Part shown: positions 8,062-15,492 of the stretch, in pieces | Numbering within the stretch: the stretch's first letter is position 1 | How the letters are laid out: the number at the start of each line of letters is the position of its first letter | NCBI GenBank assembly: GCA_002389465.1 | Contig: DGOT01000154.1 | Span: 1 to 20,581, forward strand | Length of the DNA: 20,581 bases | Reading direction: 5' to 3' | From: Bacteroidales bacterium UBA4459 | Lineage (GTDB): Bacteria > Bacteroidota > Bacteroidia > Bacteroidales > F082 | Notes under the pieces: generated by a model | Database searches by the model: none | Seen by the model: only the letters and a program-made list of their open reading frames with translations | Told to the model about the DNA's origin: nothing | Translations under genes and position numbers: made by a program

Positions 8062-9066
8062 ATGAAGGAAATTGATTTTGAACATAAAATGGCAGCTCAC
8101 TGTGAATCAGGAACGGTAACAGCCTTGCTGAATCATAGCGGCCTCGAAATAACTGAGCCCATGGTGTTTGGCATTGCCAGCGGCATCTTTTTTGGCTATT
8201 TCGAGTCTTCCAACTTTTCTTTTCCGATGTTCATTGTGCGGAATAAACCGGGGTCGATTCGCAAAAATATTATCAAGCGGCTGGGTGTAAGTTTCTACAC
8301 TAAAGATTTCAGAAATCAGGAGAAAGGTATCGAGGAATTGGACAGGTTGCTTACAGAAGGTCGCCCGGTAGCCATACAGGTGGACTTTTACTACATGAAT
8401 TATATGCCTGAGCATCTGCGTACGCATATCAATGTGCATTTTATCAATGTTATAGGTAAAAACGAAGAAAGTTATCTGGTGAGCGACAGCTATTACAAGG
8501 AAAAGGCGCAACTCAAAGCTGATTTGCTGCATAAAGCCCGTTTCGTTGGAGGGCATATGGCACCCAAAGGATTTTTGTTTTATCCTGTTTCCATACCTGA
8601 ACATATCGACTTTGAAAAAGCCATCAGGAAGGGGATAAAAAAAGCAGCGCATGATATGACCAAACTGCCCGTACCTTTTGTTGGTGTGAAAGGCATTCGG
8701 AAATTTGCCAAAAAAGTAACCGGTTGGCCTGACCTGGCACGGGATATCGATCACCTTTCGCACGAGATCATGAAAATAAATGTATTCCTCGAAGACCAGG
8801 GGACAGGTGGTGCCGGATTCCGGTTTCTGTATGCTACATTTTTGCAGCAGGCAGCACAAAAAATCAATGACACACAACTCGAGGGAATGTCAAGAAGGAT
8901 GATGGCCATCGGTGACGACTGGCGAAATATTTCTTACTTTGCAGCCAAAATTGGTAAAAACAGGGATTTGGGAGAGGAACGGCTAAACGAACTGAGCCAG
9001 ATGATCTACGCTATGGCTGACAAAGAACAGGATTTTTTTACCGAACTCTATAAAATGGTAAAATAG
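8062..9066 (+). CDS. BtrH/DUF4872-type cysteine acyltransferase
   Basis: A 334-residue protein whose N-terminal half resembles the BtrH N-terminal domain, named after the butirosin enzyme that moves an acyl group from a carrier protein to an amine. The family hallmark is visible: HCESGTVTALL with Cys14, followed by a Gly-rich FGIASGIFFGYF (36-47). These proteins have a papain-like arrangement, and the likely partners here are His126 (VHFINVIG) and Asp142 (YLVSD). The C-terminal half (about 180-334) is helical and fits the DUF4872 domain often fused to it. The stop is one base before the ACP gene, the strongest pairing in the operon, because BtrH takes its acyl group from an ACP. I infer transfer of the cluster's acyl chain to an amino group, or hydrolytic release. 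No signal peptide is seen, so it should be cytoplasmic. Confidence 0.8.
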   Translation: MKEIDFEHKMAAHCESGTVTALLNHSGLEITEPMVFGIASGIFFGYFESSNFSFPMFIVRNKPGSIRKNIIKRLGVSFYTKDFRNQEKGIEELDRLLTEGRPVAIQVDFYYMNYMPEHLRTHINVHFINVIGKNEESYLVSDSYYKEKAQLKADLLHKARFVGGHMAPKGFLFYPVSIPEHIDFEKAIRKGIKKAAHDMTKLPVPFVGVKGIRKFAKKVTGWPDLARDIDHLSHEIMKINVFLEDQGTGGAGFRFLYATFLQQAAQKINDTQLEGMSRRMMAIGDDWRNISYFAAKIGKNRDLGEERLNELSQMIYAMADKEQDFFTELYKMVK

Positions 9067-9067
9067 T

Positions 9068-9364
9068 ATGACGAAACAAAATATGGTAACAGAGGCGGAT
9101 TTGCAGAGAATCAAAAGAGAAGTTAAGGAAGTCATTATCGATGCCCTCAATATAAAAAAAGTCAGCCCGGATGAGATAGACGACAGCGCTCCGCTGTTTG
9201 CTCCGGGTAATGCTTTCGGCCTTGATTCGGTTGATGCCATTGATATCATCATGCGGATACAAAGTCACTTCAATGTACGCATCGGCGACCAGGACCTTGC
9301 CCGAGACGTGCTTGAGTCGGTCGATACGCTGGCAGCCTTCATCGTCAAAGAAAAAAGTTCGTAA
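9068..9364 (+). CDS. Acyl carrier protein
   Basis: A 98-residue acidic helical carrier protein. The phosphopantetheine site is Ser54 in FGLDSVDAIDI, the canonical DS motif at the start of helix II, followed by IMRIQSHFNVRI and a C-terminal helix (SVDTLAAFI). It is about 20 residues longer than a housekeeping AcpP, with an N-terminal extension and a loop (LFAPGNAFG) before the serine, features common in dedicated ACPs of aryl-polyene-like clusters. ATG 9068 lies one base after the stop of the BtrH-like gene; an internal Met6 is a possible alternative start. It should carry the chain made by the ketosynthases and present it to the BtrH-like enzyme. It depends on a phosphopantetheinyl transferase, which is not encoded in the window. 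Confidence 0.93.
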   Translation: MTKQNMVTEADLQRIKREVKEVIIDALNIKKVSPDEIDDSAPLFAPGNAFGLDSVDAIDIIMRIQSHFNVRIGDQDLARDVLESVDTLAAFIVKEKSS

Positions 9365-9385
9365 TAAGTTCTAAGCAACGGCTTG

Positions 9386-10465
9386 ATGAAGCAATCTTAT
9401 CTGTTGGCGGGCATATCATCCGGAAATTTAATGCAGCTTTTAACACGGAATGGCCTTTCGCTTCACCCGAAATATTTAGCAAGAGTATTTTTTTTGTTGC
9501 AGGGCGTGCTGTTCGCCTCCTTCTTAAAGCGAATGGAAAAGAAAAAGATGGGATCAAAACTCAAAGATTACATCATGCCGGAAGATCCCATTTTCATTAT
9601 TGGCCATTGGCGGACAGGAAGCACTTTTCTGCATCAGTTGATGTCGTTGGATATAAAGTTGGTAACGCCGAACGTGTTCCAGGTTTCGGCTGTAGATAGT
9701 TTCCTGATATCCGAAAAGTATTACAAACCTATAATGACGAAACTGATGCAGCCTACACGGCCGATGGATGATGTGAAGCTCGGTTTTTATGAACCACAGG
9801 AAGATGAATATGCCCTGATCAAACTGATGTTGGATTCGCCGCTCGAAAAATTGCTGTTTCCGAAAGATGACAATTATTTTTTAAAAAAGCACAGTGACTT
9901 CTATCCGGGAGATATTGAAAAATGGAAAAAGTCGTTTTACGGTTTCTGTCATCGGCTGAGTTTTATTGATGGAAGAAGGGTGTTGCTGAAAAACCCGTTT
10001 CACTCAATGCGGCTGCCTTTGCTGTATGAGATGTTTCCGAATGCCAAATTCATTCACATTCATCGACATCCTTATGATGTAGTACCGTCAACCATTCATA
10101 TGTGGCAGATCGTTGGCAACGAAAACAAGCTGAAAAACAGGTCATCGAAATTTAGTGTGGAGGAAGTGTCAGAGATGATGAACAAACTGTTAGATTATGT
10201 CAGGAAGCACCTGCAGGATATTCCTGAGCATGCCAAAATAGAAATTAGTTTCGATGAACTGGAAAGTGATCCGGAAGTGACGTTGAATAAGATTTACAAA
10301 AGGTTGGAACTGACACCGGCTCCTGATTTCGGGCAAAAACTGAAAGATAAGCTGACCGAAACAAGATCGTACCGGAAAAACAAATATACGTTGACGCAGA
10401 AGGACAAAGAAATCATAAGTAAAACGCTTGGGAAGCATTTTATTTATTATAATTACCAGGCTTAA
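9386..10465 (+). CDS. PAPS-dependent sulfotransferase
   Basis: A 359-residue cytosolic-type sulfotransferase that moves a sulfo group from PAPS to a hydroxyl or amine. The 5'-phosphosulfate loop is GHWRTGST (73-80), and the 3'-phosphate-binding segment is FIHIHRHPYDVVPS (222-235), with Arg227 and Ser235 at the expected places. KNPFHSMRLPLL (202-213) is the usual intervening helix. It resembles the Sulfotransfer_3 group, found with lipid and secondary-metabolite substrates. A hydrophobic stretch at about 31-48 could lie on the membrane. The frame also opens at TTG 9383, one codon before ATG 9386; the ATG is preferred. It lies 21 bases after the ACP gene and 27 before the second radical SAM gene, so it is within the operon. 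I infer that the cluster product is sulfated; sulfation of an unrelated substrate is possible. Confidence 0.88.
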   Translation: MKQSYLLAGISSGNLMQLLTRNGLSLHPKYLARVFFLLQGVLFASFLKRMEKKKMGSKLKDYIMPEDPIFIIGHWRTGSTFLHQLMSLDIKLVTPNVFQVSAVDSFLISEKYYKPIMTKLMQPTRPMDDVKLGFYEPQEDEYALIKLMLDSPLEKLLFPKDDNYFLKKHSDFYPGDIEKWKKSFYGFCHRLSFIDGRRVLLKNPFHSMRLPLLYEMFPNAKFIHIHRHPYDVVPSTIHMWQIVGNENKLKNRSSKFSVEEVSEMMNKLLDYVRKHLQDIPEHAKIEISFDELESDPEVTLNKIYKRLELTPAPDFGQKLKDKLTETRSYRKNKYTLTQKDKEIISKTLGKHFIYYNYQA

Positions 10466-10481
10466 TCAAGACAAAAGAAAG

Positions 10482-10488
10482 AAGGAGG
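10482..10488 (+). promoter_or_regulatory. Strong Shine-Dalgarno deciding a TTG start
   Basis: AAGGAGG lies four bases before TTG 10493. No in-frame ATG exists until residue 46 of the product, well inside the cobalamin domain, so this site fixes the TTG start. It is unusually strong for Bacteroidota, where such sites are often absent; none is seen at the neighbouring genes. Confidence 0.7.
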
Positions 10489-10492
10489 AAAA

Positions 10493-11758
10493 TTGAAGAT
10501 CAAACTAATATATCCCAGGTGGAAAAAGCTGGACAGACAGACGGAGTTTAATCTGCCGCCACACGGCCCGGTTGTTTTTGCTGCGGCACTGCCCGATTAT
10601 ACGGAAGTGGATTTTGTGGATGAGAACATGCAATCGTTTAGTTACGATGATCCGGTGGATCTTGTCTGTATCTCAATGATGCTTACTTCACAGGTAAAAC
10701 GCGGATGGGAAATTGCCGACACTTACCGCGAAATGGGAATTAAAGTTTTATTTGGTGGTATTTCAACAATGCTTCATGCCGAAGAAACAATGCTTCATGC
10801 CGACAGTGTTTTTATGGGTGAAGCTGAGGGACACATAGAAGAGGTACTGGACGATTTTGCCCGGGGTGAGATGAAAAAGCTGTACAATTTTATGAATCAG
10901 CAACCGGACATGGAACTAGTTGGTCCGGCCAGGCGTAATCTCTATGACCGTGATCTCTATTATCACAAAGGAGTACAGATGGTAGACTTGTTCCATGCTT
11001 CGCGCGGATGTAAATTCAACTGTTACCCGTGTGCCGTTTCGTTTTTAGGTGGCCGGAGGTTCAGAGCACGCCCGTTTGACCGGATAGCCGAAGAACTCGA
11101 CACTATCGACAATAACAGGTTGTTCGTAGTGGACAATACGTTGGCGCAGGATAAAGAATGGACAAAAGAGCTGTTCCGTACGATGATACCGTTTAAGAAG
11201 AACTGGTGTAGCCACACTATCAGCGATGACCCGGAAGTGCTGGACCTGGCAGCACAAGCAGGTTCGTGGTATGTGTACCAAGCTGTGTTCGATACTTCGG
11301 ATTACATCAAGGAGCGCATTAAACGTTACCACGATTACGGCATAAGCGTTGAAGGCACTATTTTACTGGGAATGGATAACCAGACAGAAGATGACATGAA
11401 GCGTTTATTTGACTTTTTGGGAGAGATTAACCTTGACCTGGCCGAATTTACCATACTGACGCCATTTCCCGAAACCAAAGCATATGATGATATGCTGAAA
11501 GAAAGCCGTATTTTCGACCACGATTGGAACCATTATACTGCTGATCGCGCCGTATACCAACCGCGACACGTTTCGCCGGAACGATTGCAGGAGTTATTTG
11601 AATATGCCTGGGAGAGTTTTTATGCCACCGAGACTCAGGAACAGAAAATGTTCAAACTGATGATGAAAGTTGTGGAACGGGAAATGGCCAGCGGAACTTA
11701 CCGTAAGCCCCGTACCGATCTGATGGAATCTAGTTTCGGGAAGTTTGTGGACAGATAA
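10493..11758 (+). CDS. B12-binding radical SAM enzyme (second of two)
   Basis: A 421-residue protein with the same two-part plan as the enzyme at 6119-7456 but clearly distinct from it. A cobalamin-binding domain occupies about 1-125 (KIKLIYPRW, then VLFGGI at 85-90 and FMGEAEG at 107-113). The radical SAM barrel follows, with Cys173, Cys177 and Cys180 (CKFNCYPC). As in its partner, no DxHxxG motif is present (VDEN at 42-45). Both end with a segment like FDHDWNHYTADRAVY, common in lipid-linked B12 radical SAM proteins. Translation starts at TTG, supported by a strong Shine-Dalgarno sequence. A 21-base near-repeat at 10766-10807 encodes TMLHAEE/TMLHADS without changing the domain's normal length. 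Possible reactions are C-methylation or carbon-carbon rearrangement; which one applies cannot be read from the sequence. Confidence 0.9.
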   Translation: MKIKLIYPRWKKLDRQTEFNLPPHGPVVFAAALPDYTEVDFVDENMQSFSYDDPVDLVCISMMLTSQVKRGWEIADTYREMGIKVLFGGISTMLHAEETMLHADSVFMGEAEGHIEEVLDDFARGEMKKLYNFMNQQPDMELVGPARRNLYDRDLYYHKGVQMVDLFHASRGCKFNCYPCAVSFLGGRRFRARPFDRIAEELDTIDNNRLFVVDNTLAQDKEWTKELFRTMIPFKKNWCSHTISDDPEVLDLAAQAGSWYVYQAVFDTSDYIKERIKRYHDYGISVEGTILLGMDNQTEDDMKRLFDFLGEINLDLAEFTILTPFPETKAYDDMLKESRIFDHDWNHYTADRAVYQPRHVSPERLQELFEYAWESFYATETQEQKMFKLMMKVVEREMASGTYRKPRTDLMESSFGKFVDR

Positions 11759-11766
11759 AGACCGCA

Positions 11767-12138
11767 ATGAAAACCGATGATAAATACGTGGATCGTCTTT
11801 ACCATTTCAATGGTAAATGGGATATGCCGGGTATTTGCGGGCTGAAAGTTGTACGAAAATCCGGAAAAACAATTGTTATTGCCACTAATTTGTACGATAA
11901 AAATCCGGGCACGTCCATTTCACGTTGGTCAGCTCAGTTGGCAACAATCATTTGTAGCGAACTGGAAATTGATCCCGGAGAACTCGTGTTTATCGAGCGG
12001 AACCCCAATATTCATTCACGCCTAGAGTTTTACGCCGAAACATTTGATATCGTTGAGTTTGACAGGGAAGGAAGCCACTTTGCAAACCCGGTTTGGAAAC
12101 GTATCTCCGGGGATGAAGTGGATGAACTGATAGCATAA
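11767..12138 (+). CDS. Small conserved protein of unknown function
   Basis: A 123-residue soluble protein with no signal peptide or membrane segment, starting eight bases after the second radical SAM gene and so probably cotranslated with it. I do not recognise a named family. It reads as a compact alpha/beta fold: a Trp-Asp-Met-Pro-Gly start (WDMPGICGLKVV, 18-29), a beta strand (TIVIATNLYDKNPGTS, 35-50), a helix (WSAQLATIICSELEI) and a strand (GELVFIERNPNI). It ends with EFDREG, PVWKRIS and an acidic helix. Small proteins with this PG..G, NPGTS and ERNP pattern occur as hypothetical proteins in other bacteria, as far as I recall. One conserved-looking Cys (24) and many charged residues are visible, but no catalytic motif can be claimed. 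Its position suggests an accessory or regulatory role for the pathway. Confidence 0.75.
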   Translation: MKTDDKYVDRLYHFNGKWDMPGICGLKVVRKSGKTIVIATNLYDKNPGTSISRWSAQLATIICSELEIDPGELVFIERNPNIHSRLEFYAETFDIVEFDREGSHFANPVWKRISGDEVDELIA

Positions 12139-12148
12139 GCGGAATGCT

Positions 12149-12156
12149 TAACTTTG
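12149..12156 (+). promoter_or_regulatory. Candidate -7 promoter element (TAACTTTG)
   Basis: TAACTTTG matches the Bacteroidota -7 consensus TAnnTTTG and lies 9 bases before ATG 12166. A weak ACTG stands 19 bases further upstream, at the -33 position. The very short leader is a doubt; the receptor could also be cotranscribed with the biosynthetic operon. Confidence 0.3.
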
Positions 12157-12165
12157 CGCGATATC

Positions 12166-14562
12166 ATGAGGCTGCTCAAAAGAAATATACCGTTAAGTTT
12201 TTCCTCATGGATTCTTTTTATTTTTTTAACAGCATTCTTTCTCGTGCAAAGCATCCGGGCACAGGAAGATTTCACGCAAACTATCCGGGGAAGGGTCGTT
12301 GACAAAGATGCTCGTTACGGACTGCCAAAAGCCAATATAATTTTACTTAATACCAACCTTTCTGTAGGTACGTCTGCTGACGAGAACGGTGAGTTTGTGT
12401 TGACACGAGTGCCGGTGGGCCGGCAGAGCCTGAAGGTGAGTTATACTGGTTACCAGACGGTGGTTTTGTCGGATCTTTATGTGAGTACAGGAAAAGAGCT
12501 TGTTTTGACGGTTGAGTTGAAAGAGTTGGTGGAAACCATGGATGAAGTAGAGATCGTTGCCAATTACAACAAAGCCGAACCCATCAACCCGATGGCACTG
12601 ATAAGTGCCCGGTCGTTTTCCATCGAGGAAACCAACAAATATGCCGGTAGTTACGGCGATCCGGCACGTATGGCTGCCAATTTTGCCGGTGTGCTAACTT
12701 CGCGCGACAACCGGAATGACATCATCATCAGAGGTAATTCGCCTATAGGCGTGCAATACCGGCTAAACGGTATAAAGATCACCAACCCGAATCATTTTGG
12801 TGCCGAAGGAACCACAGGGGGACCTGTAACTATGCTGAACACAAACCTGCTGGCTAACTCCGATTTCCTGACTGGTGCTTTCCCGGCAGAATACGGCAAT
12901 GCCCTGTCGGGTGTATTTGACCTTAAATTACGCACAGGTAATTCCGAAAAGCATGAGTTCTGGGCTCAAATGGGATTTAATGGACTGGAATTCGGCTTGG
13001 AAGGCCCTTTCTCAAAAAAAACATCGGCAACTTACCTGGCAGCCTACCGCTATTCACTGACGGACATTATTGAAAAAATGGGAGTACAGTTGAAAGAAAG
13101 TGCCCGTTATCAGGATTTGTCGTTCAACCTGAACTTTCCAACAAAAAAAGCAGGTGTTTTTACTTTGTTCGGTCTGGGAGGAAACAGTAGCATCTCAAAA
13201 CCCGATTCTGAAGAAGATGCGGAAGACTGGACTTTCCAAACGCATGGTGAGGATCTGTATTCGAAAAGCGGTATGATGGCGGCAGGGTTGGTACATCATT
13301 ACTTTTTCAACGAAAGTACAAGCCTCCGCACGAACCTATCGTTAGTGGGTAGCCGTGTTGAAACACAAATAGATACATTCAGCCTTGTAAATGAAACCCC
13401 TTTTCTGAAAAACGGGGAAAGATCTTCGGAAGTGAAGTATGGCCTGTCCACTCAGCTGTCGAAAAAGTTTAATGCAGCTAATACATTTGAAGCAGGTGCT
13501 GGCTGGGAACTGTATGACGTGAACTATTCCGACAGTATTTATTTCAAACATGCTTACCAACAGCAAACAGGCACAAAAACACAATTCTCCCTGATTAGTG
13601 CTTTTACCGAATGGTTGCACCAGTTTAGCAATACCCTTTCATCGTACATTGGGCTGCATTACCAGTATTTTACGCTGAATAGCCAGCAGATGCTGGAGCC
13701 ACGGGCCGGAATTAAGTGGCAGATCAATCCACGGCATGCTCTGAACTTAGGTGCCGGTCTGCAAAGCCAAACACAGGCACGAGTAATGTATTTTGTGCAA
13801 ACACCCTTGCCGGAAGGCGGTTATACACTTACCAACAAGCAAATGGGTTTTTCCAAAAATGTGCAGGTAGTACTTGGGTACGATTATTCTATCAATGAAT
13901 TTTTAAGATTCAAAGCCGAAACATATTACCAATACCTGTACGATATTCCGATTAAGGAAAGTATCCCGCAATATTCGATCCTGAACGAAGGAACGGCCTA
14001 TTTTGTGGATCGGATGGATAGCCTTGTCAATCACGGAAAAGGAACAAATTACGGTTTGGAGCTAACGCTGGAAAAGTTTATGAGTCGTAACTATTTCTTC
14101 CTGCTAACAGCTTCTTTGTTCGAGTCGAAATATCAGGGCTATGACAACGTTAGCCGCAACACATCGTTCAACAGTAATTTTATCATCAATGCCGTTGGTG
14201 GTTACGAGTGGCCATTTGGGAAGATGAAAAACAGGGCATTAGTTCTGGGGTTGCGTGTGACCTGGGCAGGAGGGAGGCCTTACCTGCCGTACGAGCAGGA
14301 AGCAACTGTGGCTGCGGGTTGTCCTGTGTTCGACTGGGAAAATGCCTATGTGCCGCGCTACAACGATTATTTCCGCACCAGTTTCAGGGTGGGATTGCGC
14401 CGCAACGAGCGTAAATTCAATATTGCTTTTTTAATTGATTTGCAATACCGGGCTAATTACACCTACATCTATATGTACCGTATTGATGTGGTGACAGGCG
14501 AGATAGTGAAAGATTTTGATATGGGTTGGTATCCGAACGGGACGGTGCGGTTACAGTTTTAA
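12166..14562 (+). CDS. TonB-dependent receptor with carboxypeptidase-regulatory-like domain
   Basis: A 798-residue outer-membrane receptor. A signal peptide (about 1-32, ending SIRA before QEDF) is followed by a carboxypeptidase-regulatory-like beta sandwich (about 39-118; IRGRVVDKDARYGLPKANI, later VSYTGYQTV). A plug domain (about 145-255) contains NDIIIRGNSPIGVQYRLNG and AEYGNALSGVFDLKLRTGN. The remainder is a beta barrel ending in Phe (GTVRLQF), the usual barrel-assembly signal. The frame extends to TTG 12154, but ATG 12166 begins a proper signal peptide. It starts 27 bases after the small unknown gene and ends 89 bases before the convergent DUF4249 gene. No SusD gene is adjacent. The cargo is unknown. 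It may be unrelated to the cluster, or may move its sulfated product or a needed cofactor such as cobalamin. Confidence 0.9.
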   Translation: MRLLKRNIPLSFSSWILFIFLTAFFLVQSIRAQEDFTQTIRGRVVDKDARYGLPKANIILLNTNLSVGTSADENGEFVLTRVPVGRQSLKVSYTGYQTVVLSDLYVSTGKELVLTVELKELVETMDEVEIVANYNKAEPINPMALISARSFSIEETNKYAGSYGDPARMAANFAGVLTSRDNRNDIIIRGNSPIGVQYRLNGIKITNPNHFGAEGTTGGPVTMLNTNLLANSDFLTGAFPAEYGNALSGVFDLKLRTGNSEKHEFWAQMGFNGLEFGLEGPFSKKTSATYLAAYRYSLTDIIEKMGVQLKESARYQDLSFNLNFPTKKAGVFTLFGLGGNSSISKPDSEEDAEDWTFQTHGEDLYSKSGMMAAGLVHHYFFNESTSLRTNLSLVGSRVETQIDTFSLVNETPFLKNGERSSEVKYGLSTQLSKKFNAANTFEAGAGWELYDVNYSDSIYFKHAYQQQTGTKTQFSLISAFTEWLHQFSNTLSSYIGLHYQYFTLNSQQMLEPRAGIKWQINPRHALNLGAGLQSQTQARVMYFVQTPLPEGGYTLTNKQMGFSKNVQVVLGYDYSINEFLRFKAETYYQYLYDIPIKESIPQYSILNEGTAYFVDRMDSLVNHGKGTNYGLELTLEKFMSRNYFFLLTASLFESKYQGYDNVSRNTSFNSNFIINAVGGYEWPFGKMKNRALVLGLRVTWAGGRPYLPYEQEATVAAGCPVFDWENAYVPRYNDYFRTSFRVGLRRNERKFNIAFLIDLQYRANYTYIYMYRIDVVTGEIVKDFDMGWYPNGTVRLQF

Positions 14563-14651
14563 TTTTTTCTATCTGTTTCTCATCTTCGTAGATCGAGGCT
14601 TAGCAAGGATGATCCTGTGGCTGGCTTTTGAAGTATAGTTCTTGATCCGGA

Positions 14652-15491
14652 TTATTTTCCTTTTAAATAAGTGCTGGCAGATGTCGAAGCAAATGCTGCA
14701 AAATATCCTACAGCGTCATTATCAACATTTGATCGCACATTCGCCGGAGGGCCGCTGAACATGGGGTCGTGAGGTTGCATCTCGGTTTGAGCTTCTAAAA
14801 TAAAATTGTAGTAATCTTCAGAAATGAGGGATACAACCAAAGTAACTTTGTCACCGGGTTGAATATCTTCCTTGTCGATCCCCATAACGGCCAGTCCATA
14901 AAAATATTCATCGTTAAGATATTCATCGTTAAATACATTGACCTCGGAAATTTTTGCCGTAACCAGGGAATCGTTCGTCAGTTGGCTGACCATATAAAAA
15001 TTTCTTCCCGGTGGGTTAGGGGCATACAGTATGAGCATCCAGAAATCGAAGGATGTGTTTAACTCTAGGGCTATTGAATCAATATGAAATGTCATGGCAG
15101 GCATGTAGGCGTTTGCTCTGTATTCGGTATATCCCCCAATGGCTTCTGGTAGTTGCACATCAAGGGTGTAGTTCTGCTCAGGTTGGCCGTTAAAACCTTC
15201 TGGAAAAAGATACATTCCTGCATTGTCAAAATCTTCGTGCAAAAGTACGGTGTCCGTTCCGTCATCCACTTTTATAACGGCATTTGAAACCACAGATACT
15301 GGTTCGTTCGAGAAATAGTTTCCCGTTTCGGTCAGGCGGACATAGCAAAGGCTGTCGTCAGGTGTCAGGTATCCTTCAACAGCGAGTTTGATATATCCTT
15401 CTTCAAGCTCAATGTCAATACGTTCGGTACATGCGCTGAGCATTACCAGCCCCAGCATCATTACCATCAGATATGTTGTTTTCTGTCTCAT
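14652..15491 (-). CDS. DUF4249 family lipoprotein
   Basis: A 279-residue outer-membrane lipoprotein. The lipobox is VMLSAC, with Cys21 following a hydrophobic signal (MRQKTTYLMVMMLGLVMLSA). The remainder fits DUF4249: an early LAVEGYLTPDDSLCYVRLTET, then NFYMVSQL, and the C-terminal PPANVRSNVDNDAVGYFAA motif. The open frame reaches back to TTG 15533, but ATG 15491 starts exactly at the lipoprotein signal and lies one base after the stop of the TonB-dependent receptor upstream. DUF4249 proteins are recurrent partners of TonB receptors in Bacteroidota, and a surface or periplasmic substrate-binding role is inferred by analogy with SusD-like partners; their biochemistry is poorly known. An in-frame 15-base tandem duplication (14904-14933) gives NDEYLNDEYF. 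Confidence 0.88.
   Translation of the reverse strand: MRQKTTYLMVMMLGLVMLSACTERIDIELEEGYIKLAVEGYLTPDDSLCYVRLTETGNYFSNEPVSVVSNAVIKVDDGTDTVLLHEDFDNAGMYLFPEGFNGQPEQNYTLDVQLPEAIGGYTEYRANAYMPAMTFHIDSIALELNTSFDFWMLILYAPNPPGRNFYMVSQLTNDSLVTAKISEVNVFNDEYLNDEYFYGLAVMGIDKEDIQPGDKVTLVVSLISEDYYNFILEAQTEMQPHDPMFSGPPANVRSNVDNDAVGYFAAFASTSASTYLKGK
14904..14933. repeat. 15-base tandem duplication inside the DUF4249 gene
   Basis: Two adjacent copies, ATATTCATCGTTAAG and ATATTCATCGTTAAA, differ only in the last base. On the coding (-) strand they give the five-residue repeat NDEYL/NDEYF, keeping the frame. Confidence 0.9.
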
Positions 15492-15492
15492 C

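Noticed and set aside
8107..8877. 256-codon open frame on the - strand
   Set aside because: It lies wholly inside the BtrH-like gene, is rich in Cys, Phe and His without any domain, and has no context; it is a shadow of the + strand gene.
14563..14651. Terminator or small RNA between the convergent receptor and DUF4249 genes
   Set aside because: I found no stable stem followed by a T tract on either strand, and no tRNA-like fold.
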